NCBI RefSeq assembly: GCF_023757625.1
Contig: NZ_JALGBZ010000001.1
Location: 310,001-374,000, forward strand
DNA from: Halomonas sp. S3-1-1
GTDB taxonomy: Bacteria; Pseudomonadota; Gammaproteobacteria; Pseudomonadales; Halomonadaceae
Length of the DNA: 64,000 bases
Reading direction: 5' to 3'
This document shows, piece after piece, positions 7,861-15,144 of the stretch (its first letter is position 1; every line of letters begins with the position of its first letter). The translations under genes and the position numbers were made by a program. A model generated the notes under the pieces. The model ran no database searches and had not been told where the DNA came from. It saw only the letters and a program-made list of their open reading frames with translations.

Positions 7861-8358
7861 TTAAGCCTCGCTTAGCTTGCGCGCGCGGTGCAGGTTCTCG
7901 ATCGTATTCAGGCAGGCGCTGGCGGCTTCACGGCCCTTGGTCACGAAGTGATCGAAGTAGAAGTCGTGATGGGTCGTGTGCTCATGGAAGTGGTGCGGTG
8001 TCAGCACCACCGACAAAATCGGCACGCCGGTGTCGAGCTGGACGCGCATCATGCCGTCGATCACCGCGTGGGCGACGAAGTCGTGGCGGTAGATGCCGCC
8101 GTCGACCACAAAACCCGCGCCAACGATGGCACCAAAGCGCCCGCTCTCGGCCAGCACCTTGGCCTGTAGCGGAATTTCATAAGCGCCGGAAACGGTAAAG
8201 ACATCGACCTGGTCAGCGCTGAGGCCGTTTTTCTCTACTTCCTCGATGAAGGCGCTGTACGCCTGGCCGACGATGTCGCCGTGCCAGTGGCCCTGAATGA
8301 AGGCGATACGCTGGGAGGTGGTATGGCGGGAAAGCTCTAACGGAAAGGTCTGATTCAT
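7861..8358 (-). CDS. ribH: 6,7-dimethyl-8-ribityllumazine synthase, type II (RibH2-like)
   Basis: A 165-residue lumazine synthase that joins the ribityl-aminopyrimidinedione and dihydroxybutanone phosphate in riboflavin synthesis. The sequence follows the Brucella/rhizobial RibH2 pattern rather than the common RibH: IAFIQGHWHGDIV, VSGAYEIPLQAK, DGGIYRHDFVAHAVIDGMMRVQL and SVVLTPHHFHEH, including the active-site histidine. The start at 8358 (MNQTF) matches the family N-terminus; earlier codons lie in the leader. The gene is solitary, with no other rib gene nearby, and follows an FMN riboswitch, so it should be made when FMN is scarce. Confidence 0.9.
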   Translation of the reverse strand: MNQTFPLELSRHTTSQRIAFIQGHWHGDIVGQAYSAFIEEVEKNGLSADQVDVFTVSGAYEIPLQAKVLAESGRFGAIVGAGFVVDGGIYRHDFVAHAVIDGMMRVQLDTGVPILSVVLTPHHFHEHTTHHDFYFDHFVTKGREAASACLNTIENLHRARKLSEA

Positions 8359-8448
8359 GGTCATTCTCACGATAATGGGTGCCAGAATCAGGGCATGCGG
8401 CGCGGCGCCATGCACGCGCGGGGTTGCCCAATGCGCGTGCGACACGGC

Positions 8449-8590
8449 CGTTCTCTTTCATCCGGACTATCACCGTCGGCTTCGGAGTCTCACCGAATCT
8501 GCTGACCTCCAGCTACCTGGAGCGCTCGCGGGCTCGTGCCGTCAAAGGCCATCACCGCCGGTGGGGACTTTCACCCCGCCCTGAGAACAT
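8449..8590 (-). ncRNA. FMN riboswitch (RFN element)
   Basis: Read on the minus strand, the leader holds the conserved RFN blocks in order: GGGCGGGGTGAAAGTCCCCA, CCGGCGGTGAT, AGCCCGCGAGC, GGTCAGCAGATTCGGTGA, CCGAAGCCGACGGTGATAGT and CCGGATGAAAGAGAA. The spacing fits the P2-P6 junction of the FMN aptamer. It ends about 90 nt before the lumazine synthase start. The linker contains a GC-rich palindromic stretch (8394-8422 region) that could form the expression platform. No T tract is seen, so translational control is more likely than termination. Confidence 0.95.
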
Positions 8591-8624
8591 TGACTGACGA
8601 AGCGCAACGCTTCTGTCAGCCCGG

Positions 8625-10073
8625 TTATCTTACGTGGCCTGGCGAAAGACCGCTAGAGGGCGTGTCGCTGGCCGCCCACAGGATTTGGGCCTCCAGGCCG
8701 TGAGGCGAGCGGTTTTCCAGTACCAGCGTGGCCTGCTGGCGCTTGGCCAACTCGGTGACGATGGATAACCCCAGGCCGCTACCGGTCGTGCTCTGGTCGG
8801 CGGCGCGCCGAAAGCGTTCGGTTACCTTGCCCAGCAGCGCCTCGGGCAGGCCCGGGCCGGTATCGCGCACGAACAGTTTGGCCGACGTGCCTTTGCGCGC
8901 CAGCACGATATCGATGCGCCCGCCTTCCGGGGTGTAGCGAATGGCGTTATCCAGCAAGTTGCGAAACAGGATGCCGACATTGATCTCGTCGGCCATGACG
9001 TCAAGCCGGTTCAGGCCTGTCAGCGTCAGCGTTTGATGCCGCGCATGAGCCAGTGGCCACATCTCTGCTACTAACTCGGCGACGACGGGATAAACGTCGA
9101 TAGTGGTAGGGCATGTCGACGAGGACTGATCCAGACGTGCCAGCACCAGCAGCTGTTCGACGACGCGCTGAAGGCGCTCCACGCCAGTGTAGGCCTTGCC
9201 AAGCGAGAGGGTCTCACCTGCCTGGGCATTATCGAGATGGATTCGCAGGGCGGCCAGGGGCGTACGCATTTCGTGGGCGGCGTCGGCGGTAAAGCGCCGT
9301 TCGCGCTCAAGCGTTTTTTCGAGCCGGTCGATAAAGCCGTTCAGGGATTGGTAGAGTTCGTCGAGTTCATCAGGCACGGCGCCGTCCAGTCGGCGCAGAT
9401 CGTTGGCGCCGCGGCTTTTGACCTGGGCGGAGAGCGTGCTGATGGGCGCAAGCCCCCGGCGTATGATACGGCCCATCAACCAGAGCAGCAGCGGTAAAAG
9501 CAGCAGCAGGGGAATCAGGTTATTCCACGTTATGCGCTCGACTAACGCGGTATGGAAGCGGCTGCGTAGCCCCATGCTGATCCAGCGATCGCTTCGAGCA
9601 TCGAACATGCTGAAAACGCGCCAGCGTTTGCCATCGAACGTCTCCCAGCGAAACCCCTCTTGCTGGGGGGCGGGAAATGGGCCGGGGCTGTTCCAGGGGC
9701 CGCCCAGTAACACGGGCGCGCGCTGTCGATCCCAAAAGCCCAGTACGAGCTTGCGCTCTTCTTCGTGGTAGAGCCTAGCGGGAACGCCGTCACGGTTGTT
9801 GGGGGCGGCAGGAGGCAATGGCTGGCCGTTACGATAGACCAGCGCAGGGTCACCTGGCAGGCTCATGTACGCGGCCAGTTGTAAGAGATCGTCCTGGGTC
9901 GGCTGACGGGAAAGCTGGCCGGCAACGAGGCGGCTATGAATGCTGAGCTGGGTATCCAGGATTTCTTCCAGCTCGTGGTCGGTGATCAGGTAAGCCGCTA
10001 GGGCGGCGAGACTGATGGCGGCGATGATCGTCAGCGCCAGCGTACGAATGAGATAGCGACGAATGGATCTCAT
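8625..10073 (-). CDS. Sensor histidine kinase, QseC/PmrB family
   Basis: A 482-residue inner-membrane kinase. TM1 is at about residues 9-30, a periplasmic sensor domain spans about 31-180 (WDRQRAPVLLGG, DGKRWRVFSM), TM2 about 183-205 (NLIPLLLLLPLLLWLMG), then HAMP. The phospho-acceptor H-box is FTADAAHEMRTPLAALR, and the N, G1 and G2 boxes are NLLDNAIRYTP, VRDTGPGLP and GSGLGLSIV. The sensor resembles the two-component sensor domain of QseC-like proteins. It overlaps its response regulator gene by 4 nt (ATGA). It probably controls envelope or lipid A genes, given the PmrA-type box ahead of the operon. Confidence 0.9.
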   Translation of the reverse strand: MRSIRRYLIRTLALTIIAAISLAALAAYLITDHELEEILDTQLSIHSRLVAGQLSRQPTQDDLLQLAAYMSLPGDPALVYRNGQPLPPAAPNNRDGVPARLYHEEERKLVLGFWDRQRAPVLLGGPWNSPGPFPAPQQEGFRWETFDGKRWRVFSMFDARSDRWISMGLRSRFHTALVERITWNNLIPLLLLLPLLLWLMGRIIRRGLAPISTLSAQVKSRGANDLRRLDGAVPDELDELYQSLNGFIDRLEKTLERERRFTADAAHEMRTPLAALRIHLDNAQAGETLSLGKAYTGVERLQRVVEQLLVLARLDQSSSTCPTTIDVYPVVAELVAEMWPLAHARHQTLTLTGLNRLDVMADEINVGILFRNLLDNAIRYTPEGGRIDIVLARKGTSAKLFVRDTGPGLPEALLGKVTERFRRAADQSTTGSGLGLSIVTELAKRQQATLVLENRSPHGLEAQILWAASDTPSSGLSPGHVR

Positions 10074-10732
10074 GCGGCGCTACTGTCGAGGCGGTAACCG
10101 ATGCCGCGAATGTTGACGATCAGGGGTTTGGAAAGCTTCTTGCGCAAATGGTAGATATGCACCTCCACCGCGTTGGATTCGACCTCTTCGCCCCAGCCGT
10201 AAAGAAGGTTTTCCAACCGCGGGCGCGACATGACCTTGTCAGCATGGCGCGCCAGCTCCAGCAGCAGAGCAAATTCGCGGCGGCCCAACTTGATCTCTTC
10301 GCCTTGCCAGTGCAGACGATGATTGGCTTCATCGAGACACAGCCCCCCGATGCTAAGAAGTTGCGATGCCCGCCCCTCCGAGCGGCGCGTGATGACTCGT
10401 AGTCGTGCCAGAAGCTCTTTCAAGTCAAACGGCTTGAGCACGTAGTCATCCGCCCCGGCATCCAGACCCAGAATGCGATCTTCGATGGCATCGCGCGCCG
10501 TCAGAATCAAAACCGGCAGCGTCGAACGCTGGCGCAGCATTTGTAACACCTGTATGCCATCCATATCCGGCAGTCCCAGATCCAGAATGACCGTGCTAAA
10601 GGCCTCCTGATGCGCCGCGGCGAGCGCCTCGCGTCCTTTCAGGAACCACTCTACGGTATACCCCTCACGTTCGAGAGCCGTCTTGATGCCATCCCCCAGC
10701 AACGGGTCGTCTTCGATCAGCAGCGCGCGCAT
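10070..10732 (-). CDS. OmpR/PhoB-family response regulator (QseB/PmrA-like)
   Basis: A 220-residue regulator with an N-terminal receiver (MRALLIEDDPLLGDG; phospho-Asp in VILDLGLPDMDG; Lys in YVLKPFDLKEL) and a C-terminal winged-helix domain (LGRREFALLLELARH, NAVEVHIYHLRKKL, IVNIRGIGYRL). The start at 10732 is supported by GAGG 7 nt upstream; a start 15 codons earlier would precede the receiver with unrelated residues. It is cotranscribed with the downstream kinase. A direct-repeat box of PmrA type lies 48 nt upstream, so autoregulation is likely. Confidence 0.92.
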   Translation of the reverse strand: MRALLIEDDPLLGDGIKTALEREGYTVEWFLKGREALAAAHQEAFSTVILDLGLPDMDGIQVLQMLRQRSTLPVLILTARDAIEDRILGLDAGADDYVLKPFDLKELLARLRVITRRSEGRASQLLSIGGLCLDEANHRLHWQGEEIKLGRREFALLLELARHADKVMSRPRLENLLYGWGEEVESNAVEVHIYHLRKKLSKPLIVNIRGIGYRLDSSAA

Positions 10733-10779
10733 GGCAAACCTCGGGTAATCACGAATAGCCCGTAGTGTGACGATCAATA

Positions 10780-10796
10780 CTTAAGCTTTTCTTAAT
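10780..10796. promoter_or_regulatory. PmrA/QseB-type direct-repeat box
   Basis: CTTAAG-CTTTT-CTTAAT at 10780-10796 fits the YTTAAK-N5-YTTAAK layout recognised by PmrA and QseB/PreA regulators. It lies 48 nt upstream of the response regulator start and 164 nt upstream of the divergent glycosyltransferase, so it could act on both. Assignment rests on motif match and on the family of the adjacent regulator. Confidence 0.65.
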
Positions 10797-10959
10797 TGGC
10801 GCGCTTTGCTGACGTGCTCGCACCGTGTCGTCGAGTCGAGCGCTTCATTCTTTTTTAAGTCAGCAGGAGCAGACTCTGCCAGGCAGGCGAGGGTAGAGCG
10901 TTGCCTGCGTTTAAAGACCTGCCACTGACCCGCTGTCGTTATTCATCGGAGACTGTCAC

Positions 10960-12063
10960 GTGCTGCTATCACGCATTAGAACGAACCCTTTTTTGAAAAC
11001 CCAAGCGCGTCGAGTGGAGAAGCGTTTCAAACAACTGCTTCTGCTGGCGTTACAGCGAATGATCCGGGTCGCGCCGATAGAAAAAATTGAAGATATCGCA
11101 GAGATCAACACCATCCTGCTGATTCGTCCCAACTTCCGGCTTGGCAATACACTCATGAGTGCGCCCGTCATTGATGCTTTTCGCGAGCGCTTTCCCGAGG
11201 CGACCATCGATTATCTGACAACTGACTCGGCGCTGCCCTTGCTGCAACACCGCCCGGCGGATCATTTTTACATGCTGTCAAGAAAGGCGATTCTGCGTCC
11301 CTGGCAAGCCGTTGCTCTGCTGCGGTGCCTGCGCGCAAAACGCTACGACCTCGCCGTTCAAGTGAGCGGCGGCTCGACGACAGGGCTGGTGGTCACCCAG
11401 TTGATCAAGGCGCGCTACACGATGGGGGCGCGAAAGCGTCACGCACGCTGGTACAACCTGGAGACGCAAGGGCGCGCCTTGCACAACTATGACGCCATCG
11501 TCGATCTAACGCGCCCATTGGGCGTGGCCTGTCGCAACCGCCCGCTGCTCGAGCTAACGCCGTGGGAGCGTTTAGAGGGTGAGGCCAGGCTGGCCGCGAT
11601 GTGGACGGCGCAACGCCCAACCGCGCAGGGCCCTGTGGCCATCTTCGTCGGTGGACATGCGGACAAGCGCTGGCCGCTCTCCTTTTGGAAAGAAGTTCTG
11701 GCTGCGCTGGAGGCGAGCCAGATTCATCACGTCGTTTTCCTAGGGCCGGAGGAGTTTCGCCTGTCACGCCCACTGCAGGAGCAACTATCGAAATCACGCT
11801 ACGCCGCGCTTTGCCAGCCGCTACCCGTTCGGCAATTTGCCTCGGTACTCAGTGGTGCCCGTTTGCTGGTCACGCCGGATTCCGGGCCTATGCACCTGGC
11901 CGCCGCCCTTGGCATTCCAACCGTTTCGCTGATTCGACAACGCTGTTCTCTGGCGTTCGTGCCGCGTGAGCCTTTCGACATCATGCTGTGGCAGCCCAGC
12001 GTTTTGCAGGTCATTAACGCCATTTACGCCTCGATGGGGCAGGGGTACGCCAAGGCGGCATGA
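10960..12063 (+). CDS. Glycosyltransferase family 9 (heptosyltransferase-like)
   Basis: A 367-residue GT9 protein. The N-terminal Rossmann domain carries ILLIRPNFRLGNTLMSAPVIDAFRERFPEATIDYL. The C-terminal donor domain has VAIFVGGHADKRWPLSFWKEVL and the sugar-nucleotide loop LVTPDSGPMHLAAALGIPTVSL. GT9 enzymes such as WaaC, WaaF and RfaQ add heptose to lipopolysaccharide core; the exact donor is not resolved. A GTG start follows GGAGA. Divergence from a PmrA/QseB-like system with a shared upstream box fits LPS core modification. A small membrane protein gene overlaps or follows directly. Confidence 0.85.
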   Translation: MLLSRIRTNPFLKTQARRVEKRFKQLLLLALQRMIRVAPIEKIEDIAEINTILLIRPNFRLGNTLMSAPVIDAFRERFPEATIDYLTTDSALPLLQHRPADHFYMLSRKAILRPWQAVALLRCLRAKRYDLAVQVSGGSTTGLVVTQLIKARYTMGARKRHARWYNLETQGRALHNYDAIVDLTRPLGVACRNRPLLELTPWERLEGEARLAAMWTAQRPTAQGPVAIFVGGHADKRWPLSFWKEVLAALEASQIHHVVFLGPEEFRLSRPLQEQLSKSRYAALCQPLPVRQFASVLSGARLLVTPDSGPMHLAAALGIPTVSLIRQRCSLAFVPREPFDIMLWQPSVLQVINAIYASMGQGYAKAA

Positions 12064-12110
12064 CCGCTGGCAACGATGCGACGAGACCAGATAAAGAGAG
12101 GGCACTGAAC

Positions 12111-12422
12111 ATGAAAGCCAACGTTTTATCCAACGCTTACCCGTGTGCCGATAGCGGTACTTTTTGGCCGGCAGGCGGGCGCATTCTCGGTGTTACGGCC
12201 GCATTTTTACTGGCCCTGCCCTGGCTTTTGGCCTTGGGAGACGTGGAAGCGTGGTTGGCGCTCGCGGGTGTTGCCGCCGGCGGGGCCGCGCAGTGGCTTG
12301 GCAAGGCCACAATGACGTTTACGGACGCCAGTACGTGCATGGATGCCTCGTTTCTGACGCATTTGGAGGCCCTGGGCGCGGCGTGCGTGGGCACTTTACT
12401 ACTGCTTTATGTACTGGCGTAA
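12111..12422 (+). CDS. Small hydrophobic hypothetical protein
   Basis: A 103-residue protein with two to three hydrophobic stretches (about residues 23-42, 46-60 and 84-102), probably in the inner membrane. GAGAGGG lies 8 nt ahead of the ATG at 12111. An in-frame ATG at 12060 overlaps the stop of the glycosyltransferase (ATGA) and would add 17 polar residues, so translational coupling from there is an alternative. Four cysteines are present. No family is recognised. Position suggests cotranscription with the LPS glycosyltransferase and perhaps a role in envelope assembly. Confidence 0.55.
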   Translation: MKANVLSNAYPCADSGTFWPAGGRILGVTAAFLLALPWLLALGDVEAWLALAGVAAGGAAQWLGKATMTFTDASTCMDASFLTHLEALGAACVGTLLLLYVLA

Positions 12423-12532
12423 GAAAAGCCGGTGGGGAAGCGCTTTACGCCTTGCCACCGGGTCAATTCGCAGCGAGTGCTGTCAGGAAGGATGAGCGCA
12501 TATGCTCGACCCGTCGTGCTCGGGGGCTATAA

Positions 12533-12562
12533 CGGTGTTGCCGCCTTTTGACGGCAACACCG
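12533..12562. terminator. Hairpin between convergent genes
   Basis: CGGTGTTGCCG (12533-12543) and CGGCAACACCG (12552-12562) form a perfect 11-bp stem with an 8-nt loop (CCTTTTGA). It lies just before the stop of the convergent YbaK gene, so it probably ends both transcripts although no T tract follows. Confidence 0.55.
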
Positions 12563-12569
12563 CCAGCGT

Positions 12570-13043
12570 TCAGAAAGCAGTAGGGGCGGCGCAGATATTG
12601 ACCCACTCACCACGAACCAGCTCCGCCAGGCGTGACGGGGCGATACGTACCGCACTGTTCGGCGAGCCCGCCGCCGGCAGCACCTCATCAAAGCGCTTGA
12701 GCGAATCATCGCAGTAAACCGGCAGATCAGTGGCCAGACCAAAGGGGCAGACGCCGCCTACCGGGTGGCTGGTCAGCTCCATCACCGTTGCTTCGTTGAG
12801 CATTTTTGCCTTGCCGTCGAAGCGCTCGCGAATCTTTGTGTTATCCAGGCGCACGTCGCCGGCGGCGACCACTAGGAAGGGCTGCTCGCCCACCTTCAGC
12901 GCCAGCGTCTTGGCGATCTGGCCAGGCTCGACGCCGTGGGCCTTCGCGGCCAGCTCGACGGTCGCGGTGCTCTGTTCGAGTTCGATGATTTCCAGGTCCG
13001 GGGCGTGCTCGGCCAGAAACCCGCGCGCGGTATCAATGCTCAT
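12570..13043 (-). CDS. YbaK/ProX-type aminoacyl-tRNA deacylase
   Basis: A 157-residue editing protein of the YbaK/EbsC fold that hydrolyses mischarged tRNA, usually Cys-tRNAPro or Ala-tRNAPro. Family marks are QIAKTLALKV with the conserved lysine, VAAGDVRLDNTKIRE, SHPVGGVCPFGL and the closing SPNSAVRIAPSRLAELV. The start at 13043 has AAGGAG 7 nt upstream; the longer frame upstream is non-homologous. The GGVCPFG segment is typical of the family. It is monocistronic and convergent with the small membrane protein gene. Confidence 0.88.
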   Translation of the reverse strand: MSIDTARGFLAEHAPDLEIIELEQSTATVELAAKAHGVEPGQIAKTLALKVGEQPFLVVAAGDVRLDNTKIRERFDGKAKMLNEATVMELTSHPVGGVCPFGLATDLPVYCDDSLKRFDEVLPAAGSPNSAVRIAPSRLAELVRGEWVNICAAPTAF

Positions 13044-13376
13044 AAAACGGCTCCTTGTCGTGAACCGTTTCAGGTTAAACCGCTTTTTGAATCTCGGCCA
13101 ATTCGGGGAAGGATGACGATGTTTCACGGCTCACGGCGTCGTCGCTGTGCTCTTTCTCTATGCTCTTTCTTTATGCCCTGTCGCTTTAACGGTCTGCGCG
13201 GTTACAGCGCCAATTGTTAAAAAAGATGAACTCAATGTTTCGGGTTGAAGGGGAGTTGTAACATTAAAAAGCCCAAAGGAAGTATTAAGGGCGGTCAAGG
13301 GGAGAGGGAGTTAATTCCCCTTAATTAAACTAAAAAAAGCGGGAGTATGCATACTCTTGCAGCGAGGCTCGCACGC
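13044..13376. other. 333-nt spacer with repeats and hairpin upstream of a chemoreceptor
   Basis: This spacer holds the promoter region of the YbaK gene on one side and of the chemoreceptor on the other. It is AT-rich in its right half. I see a 13-bp degenerate triplet repeat (13148-13188) and a hairpin (AAGGGGA at 13297-13303 with TCCCCTT at 13316-13322). No convincing sigma-28 promoter was found for the chemoreceptor, and no small gene is supported. Confidence 0.5.
13148..13188. repeat. Degenerate 13-bp tandem repeat, about three units
   Basis: TGCTCTTTCTCTA (13148-13160) and TGCTCTTTCTTTA (13161-13173) differ at one base. The following TGCCCTGTCGCTTTA (13174-13188) is a looser, 15-nt third copy. 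The array lies in the spacer between the divergent YbaK and chemoreceptor genes. Confidence 0.65.
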
Positions 13377-15062
13377 ATGAACCGTGTACTTGGTAATTTA
13401 TCCGTAAAAACTGGATTGACGTTGGTGTTAGCGATCTTTGCGCTGTTGATCGCGCTGATCGCATTTCTGGGGTATCGAGCGGGAGAGGAGGGTAAAACGT
13501 CGCTTGCCATGGTCGACCGTTCGGCCGATCAAATGCGGGCGGTCAATTTAGTGCGATTGGCGGTAGCGGACGCTCAGTTTTTCTACCTGAATAGCTACGT
13601 TGCATTGAGCGAGGGCAATGGCTCGGTCGCGCGCGATTACCTGGCGAAAGCGCAGGAGAAGCAGACCCAGTCCCAGAACATATTTTCGAATTTCGATACG
13701 GTGAATATTCAAACGCCGCTCATGGGAACGCTGGCGTCCAGTTTCCAGAGTCTGGTCGAGCAGGGGTTGTCGGCTCAGCAATCGTTGCTATCGGCGGGCG
13801 ATCTGCAGGGGTTTCGTAACGCCAGAGCCGCTGGCAGCGATTTGAATCAGCGCTTTATCGAATCGGCCTCTGCTTATAACGACTACATGTCCGAACGTAA
13901 CAGCCAGGAAGTAGCCGAGTTTGAAAGCGTCATGCAGCGCCAGGGCTACATCTATATCGCCGTGTTGGCGTTGGCCGCGCTCATCGTCTTTTTGGTACGT
14001 ACTGCCATGGTGAGCGCCATCGTCAAACCGCTGAACGGCGCCGTCGGGCACTTCGAGCGAATCGCGCAGAACGATCTCTCGGGCACGGTCGATAACCGCG
14101 GCCGTAATGAGATCGGCAAGCTCTATAGCGCCATGCAGCACATGCAGAGTAACCTGGCCAAAACGGTGTCGGCGGTGCGCGATAGCAGCGGCTCGATCCA
14201 TATCGGGGCGCGGGAAATTGCCAGCGGTAACGTGGATCTCTCCTCGCGTACCGAGCAGCAGGCATCGTCTCTTCAGGAAACCGCGACCAGCATGGAGCAG
14301 TTGACCGCGACCGTTAAGCAAAACGCCGATAACGCTCGTCAGGCAAGCAAGCTCGCCAGCGACGCCTCGCGCATCGCCGGTAGCGGCGGTGAGGCGGTCG
14401 ATCAGGTCACGACCACCATGCAGGGGATCTCCCAAAGCTCACAAAAAGTGTCGGACATCATTGCAGTTATCGATTCGATCGCCTTTCAGACCAATATCCT
14501 GGCGCTCAACGCCTCGGTGGAAGCGGCGCGCGCTGGCGAGCAGGGGCGCGGCTTTGCGGTGGTGGCCAGCGAAGTGCGCAATCTGGCCAGCCGAAGTGCC
14601 GATGCAGCCAAGGAGATCAAGGCGCTGATCGAGGCCTCGAGCGCTCAGGTGAAAGAGGGCTCGGTGCTGGTGGAAAACGCCGGTGAAACCATGCGCGAGG
14701 TGGTAGCCTCGGTACGTCGCGTGAACGACATCATGGATGAAATTTCGGCGGCCTCCCAGGAGCAGAGCGCCGGCATCGAGCAGGTCAACCAGGCGGTCGC
14801 TCAGATGGATGAAGTGACTCAGCAAAACGCCGCGCTGGTGCAGGAGGCCTCCTCGGCGGCAAGCTCGCTGGAAGAGCAGGCGGCGCGGCTGGAAAGCGTC
14901 GTCTCGGTCTTTCGCCTGGCACAGGGAGAGCGCCTTTCGCAGCCGGCCTTGATCGAGCCGCCGAAGCCCTCGCTGAAGCCTTCGTTTCAACCAAAGCTTG
15001 CGCGCCCGGCCACGCCTGCCCCGATGGCGGCCAGCGCCAACGCCAGTTGGGAAGCGTTCTAG
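13377..15062 (+). CDS. Methyl-accepting chemotaxis protein with CheR-docking tail
   Basis: A 561-residue chemoreceptor. TM1 is at about residues 10-32, a four-helix-bundle-like periplasmic domain spans about 35-195, TM2 about 200-222 ([17 protein letters not shown]), then HAMP and a long signalling hairpin with the tip [39 protein letters not shown] Pro/Lys linker ends in SWEAF at the very C-terminus, matching the xWxxF tether that recruits CheR/CheB in Tar/Tsr-type receptors. The start at 13377 has GAGG 9 nt upstream; an ATG 10 codons earlier is less likely. It probably feeds the flagellar chemotaxis system encoded elsewhere. Confidence 0.9.
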   Translation: MNRVLGNLSVKTGLTLVLAIFALLIALIAFLGYRAGEEGKTSLAMVDRSADQMRAVNLVRLAVADAQFFYLNSYVALSEGNGSVARDYLAKAQEKQTQSQNIFSNFDTVNIQTPLMGTLASSFQSLVEQGLSAQQSLLSAGDLQGFRNARAAGSDLNQRFIESASAYNDYMSERNSQEVAEFESVMQRQGYIYIAVLALAALIVFLVRTAMVSAIVKPLNGAVGHFERIAQNDLSGTVDNRGRNEIGKLYSAMQHMQSNLAKTVSAVRDSSGSIHIGAREIASGNVDLSSRTEQQASSLQETATSMEQLTATVKQNADNARQASKLASDASRIAGSGGEAVDQVTTTMQGISQSSQKVSDIIAVIDSIAFQTNILALNASVEAARAGEQGRGFAVVASEVRNLASRSADAAKEIKALIEASSAQVKEGSVLVENAGETMREVVASVRRVNDIMDEISAASQEQSAGIEQVNQAVAQMDEVTQQNAALVQEASSAASSLEEQAARLESVVSVFRLAQGERLSQPALIEPPKPSLKPSFQPKLARPATPAPMAASANASWEAF

Positions 15063-15095
15063 GCGTCTCTAATCAGTTGCGATGCCGTTCATGCC

Positions 15096-15122
15096 GACGC
15101 CCCCTTTTCGCGAGGGGGCGTC
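15096..15122. terminator. Bidirectional terminator hairpin
   Basis: GACGCCCCC (15096-15104) and GGGGGCGTC (15114-15122) form a perfect 9-bp GC-rich stem with a 9-nt loop, followed by GTTTAAA on the plus strand. It separates the convergent chemoreceptor and codA genes. Confidence 0.7.
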
Positions 15123-15144
15123 GTTTAAAGAGCGCTTGCGTCTT

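Noticed and set aside
13075..13110. Possible sigma-28 promoter (TTAAACCGC then GGCCAATT) upstream of the chemoreceptor
   Set aside because: The match is poor in the GCCGATAA half and it lies almost 300 nt from the start codon.
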